In this document: in pieces, positions 15,711-23,166 of the stretch
How the letters are laid out: every line of letters begins with the position of its first letter
How positions within the stretch are numbered: position 1 is the first letter of the stretch
Notes under the pieces: model-generated
Told to the model about the DNA's origin: nothing
Database searches by the model: none
What the model saw: only the letters and a program-made list of their open reading frames with translations
Position numbers and translations under genes: made by a program
NCBI GenBank assembly: GCA_947165085.1
Contig: CAMUZA010000015.1
Span: 1-33,931 of the forward strand
DNA: 33,931 bases
Reading direction: 5' to 3'
From: an uncultured Clostridia bacterium
GTDB taxonomy: Bacteria; Bacillota; Clostridia; Oscillospirales; Oscillospiraceae

Positions 15711-15719
15711 TTATCCACA
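15711..15719 (+). promoter_or_regulatory. Perfect DnaA box in the nrd leader
   Basis: TTATCCACA matches the DnaA-box consensus TTATNCACA exactly. It lies between the NrdR box and nrdG, overlapping the weak second NrdR half-site. DnaA control of a ribonucleotide reductase operon is known for E. coli nrdAB; a role here is inference. Confidence 0.5.
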
Positions 15720-15758
15720 AAATAATCCAATCTTATTTTCTGATTTTCGGAGGCAATT

Positions 15759-16439
15759 ATGCGTATCGGAGGCCTTCAAAAGCTGACTTTACTCGACTTT
15801 CCTGGTCATGTTGCCTGCACGGTGTTCCTGCAGGGCTGCAATTTTCGCTGTCCGTTCTGCCACAATACTTCTCTGATTCTGGGGACGGACACACTGAGCG
15901 AGGACGAGATTTTCCGCTTTCTGAACACGCGGCAGGGACTGCTGGACGGCGTTGCGATCACCGGCGGCGAACCGCTTCTGAGCGCGGAGCTTCCGGACTT
16001 TCTTCGGAAAATCAAAGCGCTCGGCTATCAAACAAAGGTCGACACGAACGGCAGCTTTCCGGAAAAGCTGCGTCAACTGATCGACGAGGGACTTGTCGAT
16101 TACGTCGCGATGGATATCAAGAACAGCCCGGAGAAATATGCCGCTACTGCCGGAGCGGACGGCATGCTCGGCGCGGTCAGGCGGAGCGTCGAGATTTTGC
16201 TGAACGGCTCCGTCTCCTATGAGTTCCGCACCACCGTGGTCGACGAACTGCACGAGCCGTCGGATTTTGAAGCGATCGGAACATGGCTTGCCGGCGCGCA
16301 GCATTATTATTTGCAAGGCTTCGTTGACTCCGGCGACATCCTGCGCCCGGGACTTCACGCTGCGAGCAAGGAAAAAATGGAGCGATGCCTGGCGATTGCC
16401 GGTCAATATATACCAACGTCACAAATCAGAGGATTATAA
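15759..16439 (+). CDS. nrdG: Anaerobic ribonucleotide reductase activase (radical SAM)
   Basis: The 226-residue radical SAM enzyme uses a [4Fe-4S] cluster and S-adenosylmethionine to form the glycyl radical on NrdD. The cluster motif CX3CX2C is Cys27, Cys31 and Cys34 (GCNFRCPFCHN), and the SAM-binding GGEPLL lies near 70-75. Length and the N-terminal GGLQKLTLLDFPG block match the longer NrdG type. CGGAGG just before the ATG fixes the start. nrdD follows 20 bases after the stop. The order nrdG-nrdD is the reverse of the E. coli nrdDG arrangement. Confidence 0.95.
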   Translation: MRIGGLQKLTLLDFPGHVACTVFLQGCNFRCPFCHNTSLILGTDTLSEDEIFRFLNTRQGLLDGVAITGGEPLLSAELPDFLRKIKALGYQTKVDTNGSFPEKLRQLIDEGLVDYVAMDIKNSPEKYAATAGADGMLGAVRRSVEILLNGSVSYEFRTTVVDELHEPSDFEAIGTWLAGAQHYYLQGFVDSGDILRPGLHAASKEKMERCLAIAGQYIPTSQIRGL

Positions 16440-16459
16440 GAATAGAGGAGTGTTTAAAT

Positions 16460-18844
16460 ATGTATCAAGTAGTCAAGCGTAATGACAAGGTCGTAGATTT
16501 TGACCTGTCGAAGATCTGTGTAGCCATTCAGAAGGCGTTCGACGCCCTCGGCAAAGAGTACAACAAGGACACCATCGATTTCCTCGCGCTCAAGGTAACG
16601 GCTGACTTTGAGCCGAAGATCAAGGATGGCAAGATTGCGGTCGAAGACGTGCAGGACAGCGTGGAATCCGTTCTGAGCCGCGCCGGCTATGACGACGTGG
16701 CAAAGGCATATATCCTCTACCGCCGTCAGAGAGAAAAAATCCGCAACATGAAGTCCACCATCCTCGACTACAAGGAGCTCGTGGACAGCTACGTGAAGGT
16801 GCAGGACTGGCGCGTCAAGGAGAATTCCACCGTCACCTACTCCGTCGGCGGTCTGATCCTCTCCAACTCCGGCGCGATCACTGCGAACTACTGGCTCAGT
16901 GAGATCTACGACGATGAGATCGCTAACGCTCACAAGAACTGCGATCTGCACATCCATGATATGTCCATGCTGACCGGCTACTGCGCCGGCTGGTCGCTGC
17001 GCCAGCTCATCCAGGAAGGTCTTGGCGGCGTGCCCGGCAAGATCACTTCCGCGCCGGCAAAGCATCTGGCTTCCCTGTGCAACCAGATGGTCAACTTCCT
17101 CGGCATCATGCAGAACGAATGGGCGGGCGCGCAGGCGTTCTCGTCTTTCGACACCTATCTTGCTCCGTTTGTCAAGGTCGACAACTTGAATTACGATCAG
17201 GTGAAGAAGTGCGTCGAGTCCTTCGTCTACGGCGTCAACACGCCGTCCAGATGGGGCACGCAGGCGCCGTTCTCCAATATCACGCTCGACTGGACCGTTC
17301 CGGATGATATGGCGGAGCTGCCCGCGATCGTCGGCGGCAAGGAGATGCCTTTTAAGTATAAGGACTGCAAAGCGGAGATGGACATGGTCAACCGCGCCTT
17401 CATCGAGACGATGATCGAGGGCGACGCGAACGGCCGCGGCTTCCAGTATCCGATCCCCACCTATTCGATCACCCGCGACTTCGACTGGTCCGAGACCGAA
17501 AACAACAAGCTGCTGTTCGAGATGACCGCGAAGTACGGCACGCCTTATTTCTCCAACTACGTCAACAGCGACATGCAGCCGAGCGACGTGCGCTCCATGT
17601 GCTGCCGTCTGCGTCTCGACCTGCGCGAGCTGCGCAAAAAGTCCGGCGGTTTCTTCGGCAGCGGCGAGTCCACCGGCTCGGTCGGCGTCGTCACGATCAA
17701 CATGCCGAAGATCGCGTATCTCTCCAAAACGCCGGAAGAATTCTACAAGCGTCTTGACCGCTTGATGGACATTGCCGCCCGCTCTCTGAAGATCAAGCGC
17801 AACGTCATTACCCGACTGATGGACGAGGGTCTCTATCCCTACACCAAGCGCTACCTCGGCACCTTCGACAATCACTTCTCCACCCTTGGACTGATCGGCA
17901 TGAACGAGGTCGGTCTGAACGCGAAGTGGCTGCGCAAGGACATGAGCCATAAAGAGACGCAGGAGTTCACGAAGGACGTTCTGAACCACATGCGCGAGCG
18001 TCTGTCCGACTACCAGGAGAAGTACGGCGACCTCTATAACCTCGAGGCGACGCCGGCAGAGTCCACCACCTACCGCCTCGCGAAGCACGACAAGAAGGAC
18101 TTCCCCGACATCATCACCGCCAATGAGAACGGCACCCCGTACTACACCAACTCCTCCCACCTGCCTGTCGGCTACACCGAGGACATCTTCTCGGCGCTGG
18201 ACGTGCAGGACGAGCTGCAGACCCTCTACACCTCCGGCACCGTTTTCCACGCCTTCCTCGGCGAGAAGCTGCCTGACTGGCGTTCTGCCGCCGCGCTGGT
18301 GCGCAAGATCGCGGAGAACTACCGTCTGCCGTATTACACCCTCTCTCCGACCTACTCCGTCTGCCGCGAGCACGGCTATATCACCGGCGAGCAGTACACC
18401 TGCCCGATTTGCGGCAAACCGACCGAGGTTTACAGCCGTATCACCGGCTACTATCGTCCCGTTCAGAACTTTAACGACGGCAAGGCGCAGGAATTCAAGG
18501 ATCGCCTGGAATACAACGTCGCAAGCTCCATGAAGAAGCGCTTCGGCGCAGAGGCAGTGCCCGCGCAGGCCGAGAGCGAAGCTCCCGCCGCTGCTCCCTG
18601 CGCGGAGGGCAGACTGGTGCTTTTCACCACGAGCACCTGCCCGAAGTGCGTGATGGCGAAAAAGTTCCTCGCGGACGCCGGTATCTCCTATGAGACAGTC
18701 GTCGTGGACGAAACACCCGACGCGGCGAGAAAGTACGGCGTTCGTCAGGCGCCTACCCTTCTGATCCTCGACGGAGACAAGGAGATCAACCGCGTGGAAA
18801 ATCCGTCCAACATCCGCGCGTTTGCAGAAGCGCACAAGAAGTAA
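16460..18844 (+). CDS. nrdD: Class III ribonucleotide reductase with fused glutaredoxin domain
   Basis: This 794-residue enzyme makes deoxyribonucleoside triphosphates anaerobically. In order it has an ATP-cone allosteric domain (about 1-95) and a catalytic ten-stranded barrel (about 115-620) with candidate active-site cysteines Cys175 and Cys381/Cys382. A zinc site follows (Cys635, Cys648, Cys651, possibly His638), then the glycyl-radical loop RITGYY with Gly663. After the usual NrdD end (about 690) comes an Ala/Pro-rich linker (about 695-716) and a glutaredoxin/NrdH-like domain (about 717-794) with the CPKC redox site (727-730) and a cis-Pro motif (QAPTLLI). The fusion suggests reduction by a thiol relay rather than by formate. 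ATG 16460 is chosen from GAGGAG at 16445-16450. Confidence 0.95.
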   Translation: MYQVVKRNDKVVDFDLSKICVAIQKAFDALGKEYNKDTIDFLALKVTADFEPKIKDGKIAVEDVQDSVESVLSRAGYDDVAKAYILYRRQREKIRNMKSTILDYKELVDSYVKVQDWRVKENSTVTYSVGGLILSNSGAITANYWLSEIYDDEIANAHKNCDLHIHDMSMLTGYCAGWSLRQLIQEGLGGVPGKITSAPAKHLASLCNQMVNFLGIMQNEWAGAQAFSSFDTYLAPFVKVDNLNYDQVKKCVESFVYGVNTPSRWGTQAPFSNITLDWTVPDDMAELPAIVGGKEMPFKYKDCKAEMDMVNRAFIETMIEGDANGRGFQYPIPTYSITRDFDWSETENNKLLFEMTAKYGTPYFSNYVNSDMQPSDVRSMCCRLRLDLRELRKKSGGFFGSGESTGSVGVVTINMPKIAYLSKTPEEFYKRLDRLMDIAARSLKIKRNVITRLMDEGLYPYTKRYLGTFDNHFSTLGLIGMNEVGLNAKWLRKDMSHKETQEFTKDVLNHMRERLSDYQEKYGDLYNLEATPAESTTYRLAKHDKKDFPDIITANENGTPYYTNSSHLPVGYTEDIFSALDVQDELQTLYTSGTVFHAFLGEKLPDWRSAAALVRKIAENYRLPYYTLSPTYSVCREHGYITGEQYTCPICGKPTEVYSRITGYYRPVQNFNDGKAQEFKDRLEYNVASSMKKRFGAEAVPAQAESEAPAAAPCAEGRLVLFTTSTCPKCVMAKKFLADAGISYETVVVDETPDAARKYGVRQAPTLLILDGDKEINRVENPSNIRAFAEAHKK

Positions 18845-18855
18845 GAGGTCTTCTT

Positions 18856-19758
18856 ATGTATGATATTATCATCGTCGGCGCAGGTCCCGCGGGTCTGACC
18901 GCGGCGATTTACGCGCGGCGTGCAGGGAAATCAGTCCTCGTGCTGGAAAAGGATACCTTCGGCGGACAGGTCACGTTCTCTCCGAAGCTGGAAAATTATC
19001 CGGGCTTTCAGGAGATCAGCGGCAACGAGCTGGCGCAGAGAATGCTCGAGCAGGCGCTCGCGCTCGGCGCAGAGGTCGATATGGACAACGTGACCGACGT
19101 GATAGACGGCGATGTAAAAACCGTCGTCGGCGAAGCGGCGACCCATGAGGCAAAAGCAGTGATCATCGCAGCGGGCGCGCGCCATCGCCGTCTGAATCTT
19201 CCTCACGAGGAAGAATTGATCGGCAGCGGCATCTCCTTCTGCGCAGTCTGCGACGGCGCGTTCTACAAGGGACAGCACGTCGCCGTGATCGGCGGCGGAA
19301 ACACCGCTCTGCAGGAGATACTGCTTCTTTCCGAGGTCTGCAGCAAGGTCACGGTCGTGCAGAATCTGGCATTTCTGACCGGTGAGCAGAAGATGATCGA
19401 CGCGGTGAAATCGAAAGACAACATCGAGATCATCTATTCCACCGTCGTCACCGCCTACGAGGGCGAAAACAGCCTGCAGGCGATCCGTCTGATCAACACG
19501 GAGACGAACGAAGAAAGCCGCCTCGCAGTGGACGGCGTCTTCCTCGCAATCGGCACAGTGCCGGAAAACGGCGCTTATCAAAAGGTCGCGAAGATCAACG
19601 AGCAGGGCTATATCGAAGCAGACGAGCACTGCATGACCGGAACGCCCGGCGTATTCGTTGCCGGCGACTGCCGGACGAAGACGTACCGTCAGGTCGCGAC
19701 GGCGATCGCGGACGGCGCAGCCGCCGCGCTCAACGCCTGCCGTTATCTGGACGCATAA
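18856..19758 (+). CDS. trxB: Thioredoxin reductase-like flavoprotein
   Basis: This 300-residue FAD protein has an N-terminal FAD motif (IIVGAGPAGLTAA), the redox-active CAVC (Cys129, Cys132), a second dinucleotide fold GGGNTA (146-151) and the C-terminal FAD motif FVAGDCR. It lacks the HRRxxxR motif that binds the NADPH 2'-phosphate; the matching stretch (about 164-180) reads VTVVQNLAFLTGEQKM. It may therefore use NADH or another donor. It lies 11 bases after nrdD, so its likely partner is the redoxin domain fused to NrdD. It could instead serve a general thioredoxin. Confidence 0.9.
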   Translation: MYDIIIVGAGPAGLTAAIYARRAGKSVLVLEKDTFGGQVTFSPKLENYPGFQEISGNELAQRMLEQALALGAEVDMDNVTDVIDGDVKTVVGEAATHEAKAVIIAAGARHRRLNLPHEEELIGSGISFCAVCDGAFYKGQHVAVIGGGNTALQEILLLSEVCSKVTVVQNLAFLTGEQKMIDAVKSKDNIEIIYSTVVTAYEGENSLQAIRLINTETNEESRLAVDGVFLAIGTVPENGAYQKVAKINEQGYIEADEHCMTGTPGVFVAGDCRTKTYRQVATAIADGAAAALNACRYLDA

Positions 19759-19767
19759 TCGTCCTTT

Positions 19768-19809
19768 ATAAGAAACGGACTTCTCATTTTTGAGAAGTCC
19801 GTTTCTTAT
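19768..19809. terminator. Long hairpin after trxB
   Basis: A perfect 19-bp stem (19768-19786 with 19791-19809) and a TTTT loop lie between trxB and the convergent membrane-protein gene. Neither strand has a proper T-run, so it may work as a transcript-end stabiliser or a weak terminator. Confidence 0.7.
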
Positions 19810-19821
19810 GGCTTGAAATTC

Positions 19822-20376
19822 TTACGCCTCGGAAGATCCTTCGCTTTTCCCTTCCCGCAGCTCCGCGCCGTAGCGGCAGAACAGCGACAGCACAATCATC
19901 ATAATACCCACGCCTAAGTAGGCGCCGCCGTCAAACTCCTTCAGCGCGATTTCCGGATACAGCTTGTTTGCAAGAAACAGACCGCCCGCACAGAGCGCTG
20001 CCGCAACCGCGGGGATTGCGATGTTGAGGATGCCGAGCCGCAGTAATTCCTTTGCGCCTCGGTGCGTGAATGGCGTGCCGTCCTTCAATTCGTTTTTGAA
20101 ATACACTTCCGCAAATTTGCTGTTAACGGCTCCTGCCGCGCAATACACCGCTGCGCAGCTCATTCCGGCGATGATGCTCGGAACATTCAATTCTGCATAC
20201 TCTTCGATCAGTGCATGAATCGTCGTGCCGTCGATTTTTACCGTTCCGACGCCGATCACCATTGCGGCGATACCCGCGGCAATGCAGCAGAAGCCGACGA
20301 TACAGAGAATGAAGATGATCTTGCTGATAATCCTGCCGATTTTCGCCAGAACCTGAATGGTTTTCAATGATTTCAA
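19822..20376 (-). CDS. Four-helix membrane protein, DUF2975-like
   Basis: The 184-residue product has four predicted membrane helices (about 17-42, 64-86, 110-136 and 148-168). A cytoplasmic KDGTPFTHRGAKELLRLG segment between helices 2 and 3 resembles DUF2975 proteins. The function of that family is unknown, and I see no adjacent HTH partner of the kind often paired with it. The start is TTG at 20376, 8 bases after GGAGG (20385-20389). It has its own near-perfect promoter and runs convergent to trxB. Confidence 0.65.
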   Translation of the reverse strand: MKSLKTIQVLAKIGRIISKIIFILCIVGFCCIAAGIAAMVIGVGTVKIDGTTIHALIEEYAELNVPSIIAGMSCAAVYCAAGAVNSKFAEVYFKNELKDGTPFTHRGAKELLRLGILNIAIPAVAAALCAGGLFLANKLYPEIALKEFDGGAYLGVGIMMIVLSLFCRYGAELREGKSEGSSEA

Positions 20377-20416
20377 GTAAACCGCCTCCGAATTTGAAAT
20401 TTGAACTTACGGTCTG

Positions 20417-20445
20417 ATTATAATTATCGATTCTTTCCTTGTCAA
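20417..20445 (-). promoter_or_regulatory. Fully consensus sigma-A promoter of the membrane-protein gene
   Basis: On the minus strand TTGACA (20440-20445), exactly 17 bp and TATAAT (20417-20422). This is the only full consensus match found in the window and implies strong vegetative expression. Confidence 0.88.
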
Positions 20446-20516
20446 GCCTTGCCGCCAAACACGCGATACGGCGCAACCGGCAAGCGAACGCTGCCAATTC
20501 GAACAAAAATTGTCAT

Positions 20517-20576
20517 TGATAATCGCGGAATTTGCGGTGAAACTACCGTTGAGGTCATCAAAGGCGTTTTGATGAC
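20517..20576 (+). promoter_or_regulatory. Possible sigma-G promoter and leader hairpin of the SASP gene
   Basis: TGATA (20517-20521), 17 bp and GAAACTA (20539-20545) loosely fit a forespore sigma-G promoter. Downstream, GTCATCAAA (20554-20562) and TTTGATGAC (20568-20576) form a perfect 9-bp hairpin in the leader. The promoter call is weak; the hairpin is plain. Confidence 0.35.
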
Positions 20577-20601
20577 TAAATCTGAAAAGGAGATGACAAC
20601 A

Positions 20602-20796
20602 ATGAAAACCAACAATCAGATCAACGTTCCGGAAGCACGCGACGCGATGGACAAGTTCAAGATGGAGGCGGCCAGCGAGGTCGGCGTCAACCTGAAGAAC
20701 GGCTACAACGGCGATCTTACCTCCCGCGAGGCAGGCAGCGTCGGCGGCCAGATGGTCAAGAAGATGATCGAGTCCTACGAGCGCAGCATGAAGTAA
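20602..20796 (+). CDS. Alpha/beta-type small acid-soluble spore protein
   Basis: This 64-residue protein coats and protects DNA in the dormant spore and is degraded by the protease GPR on germination. It shows the family's two blocks: an N-terminal region with MDKFKMEAASEVGVNL, which contains the expected GPR region around AASE, and the conserved DNA-binding LTSREAGSVGGQMVKKMI. AAAGGAGA (20587-20593) gives the ATG at 20602; an ATG at 20593 overlaps that sequence. The gene shows that the organism is, or descends from, an endospore former. Confidence 0.93.
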   Translation: MKTNNQINVPEARDAMDKFKMEAASEVGVNLKNGYNGDLTSREAGSVGGQMVKKMIESYERSMK

Positions 20797-20798
20797 TG

Positions 20799-20833
20799 AT
20801 AAGCCGGTGACTCTGCATGAGCCACCGGCTTAT
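20799..20833. terminator. Bidirectional terminator between SASP and the ACT gene
   Basis: ATAAGCCGGTG (20799-20809) pairs with CACCGGCTTAT (20823-20833), with a possible inner extension (CTC/GAG). It ends the SASP gene and, on the other strand, the long iorAB-paaK operon. Confidence 0.75.
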
Positions 20834-20841
20834 TCTATCTG

Positions 20842-21270
20842 TCACCGTAATCCGATCTCGTCCGGGTCGATGATCCGCACGCCGTTCTTTTCAAGCAGCG
20901 CGATCAGACGCGCTTCGTCGGAAACACGGAAGACCATGTAGGCGTCTTCTTTGCCGCGGTTGAAGAGAGAGTACATATATTCGATGTCGATCTTCTCCTG
21001 CGCCATCAGCTCCAGCACACTTGCAAGCGAGCCCGGCACGTCGGGTACGGCGACGATGACGACGTCATTGATCTTGACGATGCAATTCTGCTCGGCGAGC
21101 GCGTCTTTTGCCTGATTGACGTCGTTGACGAGCATGCGGAGAATGCCGAAGTCCGTCGTATCGGCGATGGATAAGGCGCGGATATCCACGCCTGCCTTGT
21201 GCAGGGCGCGGGTGATCGCGGCGATCTTGCCGGCTTTGTTCTGTAAAAATACGGAAAGCTGCGGTACCAT
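20842..21270 (-). CDS. Tandem ACT-domain protein
   Basis: The 142-residue protein is two ACT domains (about 1-68 and 70-142). The first begins VPQLSVFLQNKAGKIAAIT; the second has VIVAVPDVPGSLASVLELM. ACT domains bind amino acids, and proteins of this type are commonly encoded next to phenylacetate-CoA ligase and indolepyruvate oxidoreductase. As last gene of the T-box operon it is a plausible sensor for an aromatic amino acid (inference). AAGGAGG sits across the paaK stop, 11 bases from the paaK end. Confidence 0.88.
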   Translation of the reverse strand: MVPQLSVFLQNKAGKIAAITRALHKAGVDIRALSIADTTDFGILRMLVNDVNQAKDALAEQNCIVKINDVVIVAVPDVPGSLASVLELMAQEKIDIEYMYSLFNRGKEDAYMVFRVSDEARLIALLEKNGVRIIDPDEIGLR

Positions 21271-21281
21271 GACTTACCTCC

Positions 21282-22589
21282 TTAGTCCAGTAGCTTGCGT
21301 TTGTCAATCACGCGGACGGCTTTGCCCTCGGAGCGCGGGATCGTGTTCGGCTCCACAAGAGAGACCTTCGCGCCGATGCCGAGCAGCGTGCGCAGCGCGG
21401 CTTCGAGCTCTTTTGCGCGCTTCGCAAGATCGCGGACGGTGTCGGAGAACATCTCGTTGGTAAGCTCGACCTGCACTTCGATGCTGTCTGTGTGGTTCGC
21501 GCGGTCAACGACGATCTGATAGTTCGCGGGATAACCCTTGTCGATCAGAACGGTCTCGATCTGCGACGGGAAGACGTTGACGCCGCGGATGATAAGCATG
21601 TCGTCCGTTCTGCCGCGCGGCTTGGTCATCTTGACGAGAGTGCGTCCGCAGGCGCACTTTTCTCTCGTGATCACACCGATGTCGCGGGTGCGGTAACGTA
21701 GGATGGGAAACGCTTCCTTCGTAATGCAGGTAAAGACCAGCTCGCCCTGCATACCGTCCGGCAGGACTTCTCCGGTATCGGGGTCGATGACCTCGACAAT
21801 GAAATGATCCTCGTTGATGTGCATGCCGGTCTGCTCGCAGCATTCAAAGGCGACGCCCGGCCCCATTACCTCGGTTAAGCCGTAGATGTCAAAGGCTTTA
21901 AGCCCGAGCTTGTCCTCGATCTGACGGCGCATTTCGTTCGTCCACGGCTCAGCGCCGAAAATACCGGCTTTCAGCTTGATGTCGTCCTTTGTCATGCCGC
22001 TCGCCTCGAGCACCTCCGCAAGATGCAGCGCGTAAGACGGCGTGGAGCAGAGCACCGTGCTGCCGAAGTCGTGCATAATGGTGATTTGCCGCTGCGTATT
22101 GCCGGTGGACGCCGGAATTGCCGTCGCGCCGAGGCGCATCGCGCCGCCGTCCGCGCCGAGGCCACCGGTGAACAGACCGTAACCGTAGGACACCTGCACG
22201 ATGTCTTCATTCGTGCAGCCAGCCGCAGTCAGCGCTCTGGCGCAGCAGTCCGCCCAGATCTCAAGGTCCTTCTGCGTATAGCCGACGACGATCTGCTTGC
22301 CGGTCGTGCCGGAGGAGGCGTGGATACGCACAACGTCCTTCATCGGAACGGCGAACAGTCCATACGGATAGGTGTCACGTAAATCCTTTTTGTAGCTGAA
22401 CGGCAGCTTGTGCAGGTCGTCGATCGATTGGATATCATCCGGTGCGACGCCCGCCTCGATCATCTTATCGCGGTAAAACGGAATGTTATCATAGACGCGC
22501 TTGACCGTCGCGGTCAGGCGTTCGTTCTGCAGAGAAACGATCGTTTCCCTTGAAGCAGTTTCAATTTCTTTCTGATAGTATCGTTCCAT
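21282..22589 (-). CDS. paaK: Phenylacetate--CoA ligase family protein
   Basis: The 435-residue AMP-forming ligase activates an arylacetate (phenylacetate, indoleacetate or similar) to its CoA thioester. The P-loop-like ATP motif is SSGTTGK (92-98). The PaaK-type region [12 protein letters not shown], the [10 protein letters not shown] block and a C-terminal [19 protein letters not shown] motif follow. The family N-terminus ([11 protein letters not shown]) supports ATG 22589; its GGGAG is 14 bases away, so initiation may depend on coupling to iorB. An in-frame TTG at 22616 has no ribosome-binding site. The setting beside iorAB points to aryl-CoA as the shared intermediate. Confidence 0.92.
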   Translation of the reverse strand: MERYYQKEIETASRETIVSLQNERLTATVKRVYDNIPFYRDKMIEAGVAPDDIQSIDDLHKLPFSYKKDLRDTYPYGLFAVPMKDVVRIHASSGTTGKQIVVGYTQKDLEIWADCCARALTAAGCTNEDIVQVSYGYGLFTGGLGADGGAMRLGATAIPASTGNTQRQITIMHDFGSTVLCSTPSYALHLAEVLEASGMTKDDIKLKAGIFGAEPWTNEMRRQIEDKLGLKAFDIYGLTEVMGPGVAFECCEQTGMHINEDHFIVEVIDPDTGEVLPDGMQGELVFTCITKEAFPILRYRTRDIGVITREKCACGRTLVKMTKPRGRTDDMLIIRGVNVFPSQIETVLIDKGYPANYQIVVDRANHTDSIEVQVELTNEMFSDTVRDLAKRAKELEAALRTLLGIGAKVSLVEPNTIPRSEGKAVRVIDKRKLLD

Positions 22590-22593
22590 ACGT

Positions 22594-23166
22594 TTACAAT
22601 TCTGCTCCCAAAGCAAAGGCTTTGACGTTCAAGTCGAGGTATTTCGGCGGGACGCTCTGCACGATCGCCTCTTTCCATTCCTCCGGTGTAAAGTCGAAGT
22701 ATTTTGATAATCTGCCCATCAGGACAAGGTTTACCGCCTTGGAAGAGCCCGCCTCCTCGGCAAGAGACAACGCATCGAACGCATCGATCCTGCAGCCGGC
22801 AGCTTTCATTTTTTCCGCAAGCGCGGCAGGATATTCGGCCGCGCCGGTAATGACCGGCATCGGATTGATCTGCTGCGTGTTCGTAATGATCGTGCCGTCT
22901 GGTTTGAGGTATTGCGTCCAGCGCGCCGCCTCCAGCAGCTCAAAGGAGACGATAAAGTCCGCTTCGCCGAGATCAATGATCGGAGAGAAGACGCGGTCGC
23001 CGTAGCGTACGTAGGTGACTACGCTGCCGCCGCGCTGACTCATGCCGTGTACCTCGGAAACCTTGACGTCAAAGCCTCGTGAGAGCAGGAGCTTGCCGAG
23101 CAGCTTGCTCGCGAGCAGGCTGCCCTGCCCGCCAACGCCGACGATCATAATATTCTTTGTTTTCAT
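22594..23166 (-). CDS. iorB: Indolepyruvate oxidoreductase subunit beta
   Basis: This 190-residue subunit carries the gamma-type 2-oxoacid:ferredoxin oxidoreductase domain ([19 protein letters not shown] at the N-terminus and [13 protein letters not shown] near 40). With IorA it interconverts an arylpyruvate plus CoA and oxidised ferredoxin with aryl-acetyl-CoA, CO2 and reduced ferredoxin. The start ATG overlaps the iorA stop (ATGA), and GGGAGGG lies upstream. paaK begins 4 bases after the stop. Confidence 0.94.
   Translation of the reverse strand: MKTKNIMIVGVGGQGSLLASKLLGKLLLSRGFDVKVSEVHGMSQRGGSVVTYVRYGDRVFSPIIDLGEADFIVSFELLEAARWTQYLKPDGTIITNTQQINPMPVITGAAEYPAALAEKMKAAGCRIDAFDALSLAEEAGSSKAVNLVLMGRLSKYFDFTPEEWKEAIVQSVPPKYLDLNVKAFALGAEL

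Noticed and set aside
16454-18835. 793-codon open frame antisense to nrdD
   Set aside because: It mirrors nrdD codon bias, has no recognisable domain and no ribosome-binding site; nrdD in the other strand has full motifs.
20401-20601. N-terminal extension of the SASP frame
   Set aside because: The extra residues do not resemble any SASP, and AAAGGAGA lies just before the ATG at 20602.
22590-22616. TTG start giving a longer PaaK
   Set aside because: No ribosome-binding site in front of it, and the added residues are not seen at PaaK N-termini.
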